Origin: an uncultured Clostridia bacterium
Lineage (GTDB): Bacteria > Bacillota > Clostridia > Christensenellales > Borkfalkiaceae
Direction of reading: 5' to 3'
DNA length: 13,690 bases
NCBI GenBank assembly: GCA_904501815.1
Contig: CAJGCN010000026.1
Coordinates: forward strand, 1-13,690
The translations under genes and the position numbers were made by a program. The notes under the pieces were generated by a model. The model had not been told where the DNA came from. It ran no database searches and worked only from the letters and a program-made list of their open reading frames with translations. Within the stretch, counting starts at the first letter, position 1, and the number at the start of each line of letters is the position of its first letter. Positions 1 through 5,137 of this stretch are shown in pieces.

Positions 1-245
1 CGGTCTTGCCTGCGTATCGTCATATAAGCGACTTCTTCGGGCGTTGCGATAAATTCTTCACCTTCGCCATACACATACGCATCGGCGTGAACCTTCACCG
101 TGCATTCCTCGTCAAGCTCGTCCATGAATTCTTCGAACCGAACCCATCCTTCAAGGTCACCGTATTCTTTTGGAATGCCTGCTACAAGGAATTCCGATTG
201 TTTGTTGCCTGCGGTTACGGTCACCGCAGAGAATAAAACACCCAT
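1..245 (-). CDS. Partial element gene of unknown function (N-terminal 81 residues)
   Basis: The reading frame starts at an ATG at 245 and stays open to the window edge, so the C-terminus is missing. The protein begins MGVLFSAVTVTAG and is acidic, with a DELDEE stretch near residues 44-49. I recognise no domain. The start is supported by a GGAGGG ribosome binding site about 9 bases upstream, which lies inside the last codons of the preceding gene; only three bases separate that gene's stop from this start, so the two are probably translationally coupled in one leftward operon. Given its place among the mobile-element genes it is probably an accessory protein of that element. No function can be given. 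Confidence 0.7.
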   Translation of the reverse strand, partial: MGVLFSAVTVTAGNKQSEFLVAGIPKEYGDLEGWVRFEEFMDELDEECTVKVHADAYVYGEGEEFIATPEEVAYMTIRRQD

Positions 246-248
246 ATT

Positions 249-671
249 TTACATCCCTCCCATCGTATGACCTTCGTATCCCATTTCTTGGTCGGCGTAC
301 ATTTCGATGTAGTCCTCGACCTTCGATGCGATATTCTCAAATTCGGCGGCTGTCGGCTCGTAGCCAAACCAACTTGCCTTGCCGTTGTCATCCCATATAT
401 GAGGCTTTCGATCTCTCGCCGCGCCCTTGAGTCCGATGATCTCGTGGAACATAAAGGTTTGCGAGTCGATAAGCCCTTCATTTTTATTGATGATGGAGAG
501 CTTCAGACCTTCGTACTGTCCTGAAACTCTTGCCGTCACAAATTCTACCTTGGCACGAAGGTCATCGCTAATCTTGCTGACCATCGCTTTGCCTGCAAAT
601 ATCGTGTCAGCGGAGAGAACCTCGGAATCTCCGAACATTCTCCGCATCTGTCTTTCATAGAAGCTTGACAT
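249..671 (-). CDS. Hypothetical mobile-element protein, 140 aa
   Basis: A soluble, mildly acidic protein of 140 residues starting MSSFYERQMRRMFG and ending in MGGM. It has no signal peptide or membrane segment. From memory, proteins with this MSSFYERQM start and a PHIW...G(K)..W(F)GY.PTAA central stretch recur in conjugative elements of gut clostridia, but I cannot attach a family name or function. The start is well supported: GGAGG lies six bases before the ATG and is formed by the final Gly-Gly codons of the upstream gene, whose stop is two bases before this start. The same device is reused at this gene's own end, where GGAGGG overlaps its last codons and serves the next gene. It is the fifth of six leftward genes visible in the element. 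Confidence 0.8.
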   Translation of the reverse strand: MSSFYERQMRRMFGDSEVLSADTIFAGKAMVSKISDDLRAKVEFVTARVSGQYEGLKLSIINKNEGLIDSQTFMFHEIIGLKGAARDRKPHIWDDNGKASWFGYEPTAAEFENIASKVEDYIEMYADQEMGYEGHTMGGM

Positions 672-673
672 CC

Positions 674-1525
674 TTAACCTCCGAATCTCATGCCACCTGT
701 CTGCGACAGGTATTCGTCGAATTCGTCCTCGGTGTGGAGGAAGTATTCATCGTTACTTTGCCAATAGGAAACGTAGAGGTCGCCCTCGTCAATGTGGATT
801 TCTCTCTGCTCGAAGCCCTCGCCGAGACCGTCGCTGTTCTGACCTGTGATGGCATCCTTGAGGCGTTCGGTTTCTTCGGGGGAGAGTTCCTCTGTGAGGT
901 AGCAATCGATTCTTCCGTAGAGTGCGCCACGGTGTTCCTCGACACCCCATTCTGCGAACAGCACCTTGCCTTTGATGTCAGCGTGGTCGCTGATATATTC
1001 GCCCATCTTGAGTTCACGAGCCTGCTCACTCCTGATGGCATCCTCGATCTTATCGATGTTGTCGGTAAGCATTGAACCGTCTGCTTCGTAGTAGTCGCCC
1101 TCATGGTCATTGAGGTTTCCAGCCAACGGACAGAAGAAGGAAATCTTCGAGGCTGCCAGGGACTTCGTCATCTCCTTGATATCTTCGAACAGCTCATCGA
1201 CATCGCTGTACTGCTCGTATACGAGGTTGGCTTCAATCTCGTCATGAAGTTCCTCACGAACATCCGAGAGTTCCTCGTCTATGACACGAACATCGTAGAG
1301 GCTATCGTCGCCGTCGAGAATGGAGAGTAAACCGTTTCCAACGTCGCTATCTGCGTGAAGCCGGATGGGAGCGTTCTCATCTCTCATGGCATTGACTCGC
1401 AGAGAGAAGATAGAGTTGATCAGCCCATATTCCTTGGCTTGGTTGAAAAACTGATTGAATTCGGTTGCCACATCGTAGGTTTCGGTTTCCTGTGTGGTGG
1501 GGTTCTTGATGGATAATTTAAGCAT
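674..1525 (-). CDS. Highly acidic element protein, 283 aa
   Basis: A very acidic soluble protein: in the longer 289-codon frame I count about 67 Asp/Glu against about 27 Lys/Arg. The N-terminal part (MLKLSIKNPTTQETETYDVA) looks like a folded beta-rich segment. A C-terminal segment with GQNSDGLGEGFEQREI followed by DLYVSYWQS resembles proteins I recall from conjugative elements of gut Firmicutes, without a firm name. I place the start at the ATG at 1525 rather than at the in-frame ATG at 1543, because AAGGAG sits about seven bases before the 1525 codon and would otherwise be inside the coding region. The preceding gene's stop (1518-1520) overlaps this start by eight bases, indicating translational coupling. 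The charge would fit a DNA-mimic role such as antirestriction, but that is only an inference. Confidence 0.8.
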   Translation of the reverse strand: MLKLSIKNPTTQETETYDVATEFNQFFNQAKEYGLINSIFSLRVNAMRDENAPIRLHADSDVGNGLLSILDGDDSLYDVRVIDEELSDVREELHDEIEANLVYEQYSDVDELFEDIKEMTKSLAASKISFFCPLAGNLNDHEGDYYEADGSMLTDNIDKIEDAIRSEQARELKMGEYISDHADIKGKVLFAEWGVEEHRGALYGRIDCYLTEELSPEETERLKDAITGQNSDGLGEGFEQREIHIDEGDLYVSYWQSNDEYFLHTEDEFDEYLSQTGGMRFGG

Positions 1526-1901
1526 TTTCGTTCTCCTTTTCATTATTGTTTTTATTTCCGTTAAGGCCGTATCTGCGGATGTTGATCGCCGTGATGATCG
1601 TGCCGAACATTTTCGAGGTGATAAGCTCGCAATCGGCGAGATCGTGAATTGAGAGGTAGTGCGTTCCGTCGCAGATATCCTTTGCTACACACAACAGGGT
1701 ATAGGACTTGAGGTTGCCTTTCTTTACGCTGATGTTGTCAAGGTCAATGTAGCCTTTCCTGATGTGAGGCTTGGAGGCGTTCCATAAGCGAACATCTGCG
1801 GTCAGAAGGTAAAGCACCGACATCTTCACATTGTCGTTGCGGTTGAGCCTCTGCGACTCGCTACTAAAGAGTGCCTGATGGTTTTTGTTCTTGAATTTCA
1901 T
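1518..1901 (-). CDS. Hypothetical element protein, 127 aa
   Basis: A basic-to-neutral soluble protein of 127 residues starting MKFKNKNHQALF. It contains a hydrophobic SVLYLLTADVRLWN segment and ends in a Lys/Asn/Glu-rich tail. Similar small proteins with an F.NK.H..LF start and an LLTAD..LW core seem common in clostridial integrative elements, but I know no function. An in-frame ATG exists further upstream at 2084, but that extension runs through the terminator-like hairpin at 1932-1968 and the end of the previous gene. The ATG at 1901 has a good AAGGAG seven bases before it and is preferred. The gene is the first after the hairpin, so its expression, and that of the three genes behind it, may depend on read-through. 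Confidence 0.78.
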   Translation of the reverse strand: MKFKNKNHQALFSSESQRLNRNDNVKMSVLYLLTADVRLWNASKPHIRKGYIDLDNISVKKGNLKSYTLLCVAKDICDGTHYLSIHDLADCELITSKMFGTIITAINIRRYGLNGNKNNNEKENENA

Positions 1902-1927
1902 TTTGTTTCTCCTTTTCGGTTGTTTTT

Positions 1928-1988
1928 GCACAAAAAAAGCACCCACCGTTTTTCGAACGATGAGTGCTGATCTTATGTAATTTTGTGC
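1928..1988 (-). terminator. Terminator-like hairpin between the regulator gene and the downstream element genes
   Basis: On the minus strand a 13-bp stem (arms 1956-1968 and 1938-1950, two or three G-U pairs, five-base loop 1951-1955) is followed directly by seven T (1932-1938), which fits an intrinsic terminator. An outer 8-bp perfect pairing, GCACAAAA (minus strand, 1981-1988) with TTTTGTGC (1928-1935), encloses it and includes part of the T run. The structure lies between the two-HTH gene (stop at 2041) and the ribosome binding site near 1911-1916 of the next gene, so it could end transcription or act as an attenuator. Confidence 0.75.
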
Positions 1989-2012
1989 GGTGCTTATTCT
2001 TTGTTTATTGCG

Positions 2013-2027
2013 CCCCAAATTTTGGGG
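2013..2027. repeat. 15-bp palindrome CCCCAAA-T-TTTGGGG
   Basis: A perfect inverted repeat of seven bases each side of a single central T. It lies 14 bases past the stop of the two-HTH gene and upstream of the terminator-like hairpin. It has no T run, so it is more likely a protein-binding site than a terminator. The nearby HTH proteins are candidate binders, which is inference. Confidence 0.5.
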
Positions 2028-2040
2028 AGCGACAGCCTTG

Positions 2041-2622
2041 TTATTTCTCGGCATAGTATCGTGTGAGAAGTTCGATGTGAGCATCGGATTTCATTACGAT
2101 ACCGTATGCGTGTTCGCAGTAGAAGTCAACGAGCCAAGTCTTTGTTGTGATGACTCCGCATTGGGTTTGCACGGTTCGCAGGGTTTTCTTTTCCATCCAT
2201 CGGTTGACCGTCGTTTTTGTGTAACCTGTGATTCGGCTGACATCGTTGCTGAAGAGCAGGTCGGATTCTGCGAACCATTCATCTGCGAGCCATAGTCTGA
2301 AATCTTCGGGAGGTTTGTTGTACATCACGGAGTGCATCTGTGACATCTCTTTGCTTTCGGAATTCTGCTTCCTTGAGGTGAACCTTCCTACAGGTAGTGC
2401 CACGGAAGGGTTGGCTTGCTCCAACCTATCGAGATATTCGAAGAGGTCATCGAGCGTAACCTTGTATTGCCGAGTTTTCTTTCCGTTATTTTCACACTTA
2501 ATGATTCCGTTTTGAAGCATCCATGATGCCTTGCGTTTGCTGATGCGGAGTATGCACCGTATGTTTTCGAGGGAGAGGATTTCGGGATAGTTGCTTCTTA
2601 TTTCTTCTCTGATGGTAGTCAT
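2041..2622 (-). CDS. Protein with two helix-turn-helix domains, probable element regulator or recombination accessory factor
   Basis: This 193-residue protein has two segments that read as MerR/excisionase-type helix-turn-helix units. The first (about residues 17-66) has SLENIRCILRISKRKASWML, then a basic wing and a TLDDLFEYLDR helix. The second (about 122-168) has LLFSNDVSRITGYTKTTVNRW, then a wing and WLVDFY. A linker of about 50 residues joins them. There is no catalytic recombinase motif. Its ATG overlaps the stop of the upstream excisionase-like gene (ATGA, 2619-2622), so the two are made together. The likely role is DNA binding in control of the element or in assembling an excision complex at the nearby end. 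The HTH calls come from sequence pattern only. Confidence 0.75.
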   Translation of the reverse strand: MTTIREEIRSNYPEILSLENIRCILRISKRKASWMLQNGIIKCENNGKKTRQYKVTLDDLFEYLDRLEQANPSVALPVGRFTSRKQNSESKEMSQMHSVMYNKPPEDFRLWLADEWFAESDLLFSNDVSRITGYTKTTVNRWMEKKTLRTVQTQCGVITTKTWLVDFYCEHAYGIVMKSDAHIELLTRYYAEK

Positions 2623-2882
2623 TTGTCACCATCCTTTATCGTGAAGTGTCGGAGGCTTCCATCCTCGCAATGGTCGGCGAGGTATTCTACAAGGTCGACC
2701 TTTGCGATTATGTAGGTGTTCTGATATTTGTATGCTTTCAGCTCCTTCGTCTTTATCATCTCGTAGACTCGGTTTTTTCCGAAGGGCGAGAATTTGGCGA
2801 CCTTGAGGGGCGACATAATTTCGGGAGCTTTGCGGAGCATGGTTTCGAATTCCTTGATTCTTTCTTCTCTTGTTGTTTTCAT
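2619..2882 (-). CDS. Excisionase-like winged-helix DNA-binding protein, 87 aa
   Basis: A small protein whose residues 24-68 (SPLKVAKFSPFGKNRVYEMI, then KELKAYKYQNTYIIAKVDLVEYL) have the layout of the HTH_17/excisionase winged helix: a recognition helix, a short wing with a KAYK..NTY-type strand, and a closing helix. Such proteins bind near att sites and direct a tyrosine recombinase toward excision, or act as regulators. The gene is the closest one to the att site at 3134-3191 and about 130 bases from the phased repeats, which suits that job. I start it at the ATG at 2882 with AAGGATG upstream; the frame continues 17 codons further up to 2933 but without a convincing ribosome binding site. 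It overlaps the next gene by four bases. Confidence 0.75.
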   Translation of the reverse strand: MKTTREERIKEFETMLRKAPEIMSPLKVAKFSPFGKNRVYEMIKTKELKAYKYQNTYIIAKVDLVEYLADHCEDGSLRHFTIKDGDK

Positions 2883-2946
2883 TATAGGTTCATCCTTTTC
2901 TTCATTATTTAGGCAGACGAGAATTGGTTTCACCTACTATTGTTTG

Positions 2947-2975
2947 TTGACATATTGTATTTTCTATGTTATACT
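2947..2975 (+). promoter_or_regulatory. Consensus sigma-A promoter pointing out of the element
   Basis: TTGACA at 2947-2952, a 17-base spacer and TATACT at 2970-2975. It reads rightward, away from the element genes, across the phased repeats and the tRNA fragment, to the terminator at 3191-3227. No protein gene with a ribosome binding site lies in that interval. In a circular form of the element the same promoter would read into the genes at the other end. Confidence 0.7.
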
Positions 2976-3009
2976 GTGCTTGCACTTGAAGCTATGTGGT
3001 TTTCAGCGG

Positions 3010-3040
3010 TTTCTCGCATCTTTCTCGCAATTTTCTCGCA
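3010..3040 (+). repeat. Three 9-bp direct repeats TTTCTCGCA with an 11-bp period
   Basis: Perfect copies of TTTCTCGCA start at 3010, 3021 and 3032, so the period is exactly 11 bp, about one helical turn. A related inverted copy, TGCGAGGAAA, is at 3055-3064. Position between the excisionase-like gene and the att site suggests binding sites for a recombinase arm domain, excisionase or repressor (inference). Confidence 0.75.
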
Positions 3041-3082
3041 AATTTCCGGGAAGGTGCGAGGAAAAGGCTAAACTTGGCTGAA

Positions 3083-3122
3083 AATTGGGGAGGTTTAGGG
3101 ACTATTCGGGACGATTTGGGAA
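3083..3122 (+). repeat. Four G-rich repeats with a 10-bp period next to the att site
   Basis: Four successive 10-base units (3083-3092, 3093-3102, 3103-3112, 3113-3122) each carry a T-rich triplet, one variable base and GGGA or GGGG, with the GGG falling at the same place in each unit. The last unit ends about 12 bases before the tRNA-derived sequence. Likely protein-binding sites on one face of the helix; degenerate, so less certain than the first array. Confidence 0.55.
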
Positions 3123-3133
3123 GTTGTCCTAAA

Positions 3134-3191
3134 GTCTTGAAAACCGTTTGTCTTAACGGGCACGGGGGTTCGAATCCCTCCGCCTGCGCCA
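3134..3191 (+). other. att site: 3' fragment of tRNA-Ser(TGA), anticodon loop to CCA
   Basis: The fragment reads from the anticodon loop CTTGAAA (anticodon TGA), through a long class-II variable arm, the T-arm (GGGGG, TTCGAAT, CCCTC), the 3' acceptor strand CGCCTGC and G-CCA ending at 3191. The bases before it do not pair with the 3' anticodon-stem strand ACCGT beyond about two positions, and no 5' acceptor strand GCAGGCG or D-arm exists upstream. This is what is left at one end after an element integrates within a tRNA gene, so the site is an att end and the element lies to the left. Not a functional tRNA. Confidence 0.85.
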
Positions 3192-3227
3192 AAATAAAAA
3201 ACAACCCTTGCGGTTGTTTTTTATTTT
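3191..3227. terminator. Strong bidirectional terminator, originally of the tRNA-Ser gene
   Basis: A perfect 16-bp inverted repeat (3191-3206 with 3212-3227), five-base loop, A-rich on one side and T-rich on the other, starting at the last base of CCA. In the present layout it would stop transcripts coming out of the element before trmO. Confidence 0.9.
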
Positions 3228-3296
3228 GGTTTAGAGAACGAGAGTTTATCATTCTAGCTTTTTAGTTTATTATACTATTTGTTTCCAAAAAAGTCA

Positions 3297-3325
3297 TTGA
3301 CATTCCGAAACAGGAATGATATAAT
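3297..3325 (+). promoter_or_regulatory. Consensus promoter of trmO with a palindrome in the spacer
   Basis: TTGACA at 3297-3302, 17 bases, TATAAT at 3320-3325: a full match to the sigma-A consensus. The spacer carries the inverted repeat CATTCC (3301-3306) and GGAATG (3313-3318), which overlaps the end of the -35 box and could be an operator. The start of transcription would leave about 195 bases of leader before trmO, filled mainly by repeat hairpins. Confidence 0.8.
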
Positions 3326-3348
3326 AAAGAAGAAAATATTTCCCCGTT

Positions 3349-3497
3349 GTCATTGCGAGCCGTAGGCGTGGCAATCTTTTCGCCCGTTGGGCGATTGCGT
3401 GGCAAAGCCACGAGAATAGCGCAAAACTTCGTTTTGCTTTCCCCAGTCCGTTTCTGCGGGGCGTTGCCCCGTACCCCACCAGAAACTGAGTTTCTGG
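3349..3497 (+). repeat. Interspersed palindromic repeat with a chain of five small hairpins
   Basis: The core GTCATTGCGAGCC...GGCGTGGCAATC (3349-3376) matches the repeat at 13508-13580. It is followed by five perfect short hairpins: 3380-3394 (6 bp), 3398-3412 (6 bp), 3421-3437 (7 bp), 3457-3471 (6 bp) and 3479-3497 (8 bp), four of the loops being GTT, AAA, TTC and GTT. The tail word CTGGACTTCCT (3494-3504) also occurs at 13491-13501 beside the other copy. The repeat occupies most of the trmO leader. Confidence 0.7.
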
Positions 3498-3527
3498 ACT
3501 TCCTATAAAAATGAAAAGAGTAGGCGT

Positions 3528-4193
3528 ATGAAACCCATAGGATATATTGAGAGTGATTTTAAGGAAAAGTTCGGCATACCCCGACAAAGCGGAAGAAGCT
3601 CGCTCGTCGCGCGCGTGGTGTTTGAGCCAGAATACGCTCAGCCCGATTGCGTGCGCGGAATAGAGAAGTTTTCGCATCTTTGGCTGTTGTTCGATTTTTC
3701 CAAAGCGCACCGAGAACGGTTTGCCCCGACCGTGCGCCCGCCAAGACTGGGTGGGAATACACGCGTGGGCGTGTTCGCTAGTCGCTCCCCTTTTCGCCCG
3801 AATTCTATCGGGCTGTCCTGCGTAAAGCTACTGTCCGTTGAAAAAACGCAAAACGGCGTGAGCCTGTTGGTGGAAGGCGCGGACTTGCTCGACGGCACGC
3901 CTATCTACGACGTAAAACCGTATATCCCCTACGCCGATTGTCATCCCGAAGCGGTAGGAAGCTACGCCGACGAACACGCAAACGATACGCTTTGCGTGGA
4001 GTTCCCTGAAAACCTACTCGAAAAAATCCCAAAAGAAAAACGCACGGGGCTTATCGAATGTCTTCGCGACGACCCCCGTCCGTCTTACCAAGACGAGCCG
4101 GAACGTATTTACGGAATGAAATTTGCCGATTTTGATTTGAAATTTACCGTGAAAAACCGCATATTGACGGTGATAGAAGTGAAAAACGTATAA
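3528..4193 (+). CDS. trmO: tRNA (adenine(37)-N6)-methyltransferase TrmO
   Basis: A 221-residue protein of the TrmO/TsaA (UPF0066, YaeB) family, which uses S-adenosylmethionine to methylate N6 of the t6A37 nucleotide in ANN-decoding threonine tRNAs. Family signatures are visible in order: IGYIESDFKEKFGIPRQSG at the start, FSHLWLLFDF near residue 50, the strongly conserved VRPPRLGGNTRVGVFASRSP with RPNSIGLS (about 70-95), LLDGTPIYDVKPYIPYAD (about 120-137), and a C-terminal domain with DPRPSYQ...YGMKFADFDLKF. Length is normal. The ribosome binding site before the ATG at 3528 is weak. The gene is monocistronic, with its own promoter and a terminator just after the stop, and is the first chromosomal gene beyond the integrated element. 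Confidence 0.92.
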   Translation: MKPIGYIESDFKEKFGIPRQSGRSSLVARVVFEPEYAQPDCVRGIEKFSHLWLLFDFSKAHRERFAPTVRPPRLGGNTRVGVFASRSPFRPNSIGLSCVKLLSVEKTQNGVSLLVEGADLLDGTPIYDVKPYIPYADCHPEAVGSYADEHANDTLCVEFPENLLEKIPKEKRTGLIECLRDDPRPSYQDEPERIYGMKFADFDLKFTVKNRILTVIEVKNV

Positions 4194-4225
4194 AAAACGC
4201 TCGGTGGGCAACCGAGCGTTTTTTT
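4192..4225. terminator. Bidirectional terminator between convergent trmO and nagB
   Basis: A 14-bp inverted repeat (arms 4192-4205 and 4211-4224, loop GGGCA) with AAAAAA on the left and TTTTTTT on the right. It starts inside the trmO stop codon and lies 12 bases from the nagB stop, so it serves both genes. Confidence 0.9.
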
Positions 4226-4236
4226 CGTTGAGTTTA

Positions 4237-4959
4237 TTAAAGCAAGCTTGCTGCGTCTTTGTCGCAAACGACCGTCACGAACGGGTGAAGTTGAAGAACC
4301 GAAGCGGGCAGATTAGGCGTGATTTCGCCTTTTACCATACCTTTCACCGCTTCCGCCTTGTTCTTGCCCGAAACGACGACGAGTATGCTCTTTGCGTTCA
4401 TAATGTTTTTAATCCCCATAGAAAGCGCTTGACGGGGTACTTCGTCGATAGATGCAAACAAACGGGAGTTATCCTTAATCGTATTTTCCGTAAGGTCCAC
4501 AAGGTGGGTGACGGAATCGAACGGGGTACCCGGTTCGTTGAAGCCGATATGACCGTTCGAGCCTAAGCCCAACAGTTGCACGTCTTGCTTATAATTTTCC
4601 AACAGCGCGTTATAGCGATCACATTCCTTTTGCAAGTCCTTTGCGCTACCGCTCGGCAAGTTGGTGTTTTGCAGGTCAATGTCGATATTCTCAAACAAAT
4701 TCTTGCGCATAAAGTACGCGTAGCTTTGGTCGTGGTCGGCAGTCAAACCTACGTATTCGTCCAAATTCACGGAGCTAACTTCTTTATAAGAAGTGCCGTT
4801 TTCGCGATAGTCTTTCGCCATATTTTGATAAGTGCCGATAGGGCTTGAACCCGTCGCAAGGCCAAGCACCGCTTTGGGGTTATTCTTGACGATACCGATT
4901 AAAATATCCGCCGCAACACGGCTCATTTCTTCGTAGTTTTCCGTTATGATAACTTTCAT
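4237..4959 (-). CDS. nagB: Glucosamine-6-phosphate deaminase
   Basis: A 240-residue cytoplasmic enzyme that converts glucosamine 6-phosphate to fructose 6-phosphate and ammonia, the entry of amino sugars into glycolysis. Visible motifs: LGLATGSSPIGTY (32-44, phosphate binding), SVNLDEYVGL with the catalytic-base position Asp67, and LGLGSNGHIGFNEPG (130-144) carrying His137 and Glu142 of the ring-opening machinery. The length fits the short Firmicutes type, without the C-terminal allosteric extension of the Escherichia coli enzyme. A GAGGTG ribosome binding site precedes the ATG. It has its own promoter and shared terminator, so it stands alone; no nagA or transporter is adjacent in this window. 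Confidence 0.95.
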   Translation of the reverse strand: MKVIITENYEEMSRVAADILIGIVKNNPKAVLGLATGSSPIGTYQNMAKDYRENGTSYKEVSSVNLDEYVGLTADHDQSYAYFMRKNLFENIDIDLQNTNLPSGSAKDLQKECDRYNALLENYKQDVQLLGLGSNGHIGFNEPGTPFDSVTHLVDLTENTIKDNSRLFASIDEVPRQALSMGIKNIMNAKSILVVVSGKNKAEAVKGMVKGEITPNLPASVLQLHPFVTVVCDKDAASLL

Positions 4960-4991
4960 TATTTCACCTCGTTTTAAATTTTATCACTATT

Positions 4992-5020
4992 ATTATACTC
5001 CATTCCCCCGTATCGGTCAA
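4992..5020 (-). promoter_or_regulatory. Promoter of nagB
   Basis: On the minus strand TTGACC (5015-5020), 17-base spacer, TATAAT (4992-4997), about 33 bases upstream of the nagB start. I see no clear operator such as a NagR-type palindrome around it. Confidence 0.8.
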
Positions 5021-5093
5021 GTGTTTATCGCAAACTTTTTCATCTCTCGCAAGATTTTGAAAAAATTAAGGAATTATTTTACTTGCCGTTTTC

Positions 5094-5127
5094 AAAAAAA
5101 CACTCCGTTTGAAGTTTCCAAACGGAG
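5094..5127 (-). terminator. Terminator after degV
   Basis: Stem CTCCGTTTG / CAAACGGAG (5103-5111 with 5119-5127, perfect 9 bp, 7-base loop) followed on the minus strand by TG and seven T (5094-5100). It ends the minD-minE-degV operon. Confidence 0.88.
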
Positions 5128-5137
5128 CAATTTTTTC

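Noticed and set aside
665..1330. Plus-strand frames of 136 and 75 codons with plausible hydrophobic composition
   Set aside because: They mirror the acidic 283-aa gene: the GAN/GAR-rich codons on the minus strand give TC/CT-rich sense on the other. No ribosome binding sites, and they oppose a coherent coupled operon.
1902..2084. N-terminal extension of the 127-aa protein to an ATG at 2084
   Set aside because: The extension would translate the terminator hairpin and its T run and overlap the upstream gene, while a good AAGGAG lies right before the ATG at 1901.
3010..3122. CRISPR array or origin iterons of a plasmid
   Set aside because: Units are only 9-10 bp with 1-2 base gaps, far below CRISPR repeat and spacer sizes, and there is no replication initiator gene beside them in the visible part. 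Recombination or regulatory sites next to att are more likely.
3134..3191. Functional tRNA-Ser gene
   Set aside because: No D-arm, no 5' acceptor strand and a mismatched 5' anticodon stem strand; only the 3' half is present.
2992..3252. Minus-strand frame containing AEGFEPPCPL and its plus-strand partner across the att site
   Set aside because: This is the well-known false protein produced by translating the antisense of a tRNA T-arm and acceptor; it has no ribosome binding site and overlaps the tRNA fragment and terminator.
3294..3710. Minus-strand 138-codon frame through the repeat region and the start of trmO
   Set aside because: It runs antisense to trmO and through the hairpin repeats, with no ribosome binding site and no recognisable domain.
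4960..5102. Small ORFs in the nagB-degV gap
   Set aside because: The interval is accounted for by the nagB promoter and the degV terminator; the plus-strand frames there lack ribosome binding sites and are low-complexity Phe/Lys-rich.
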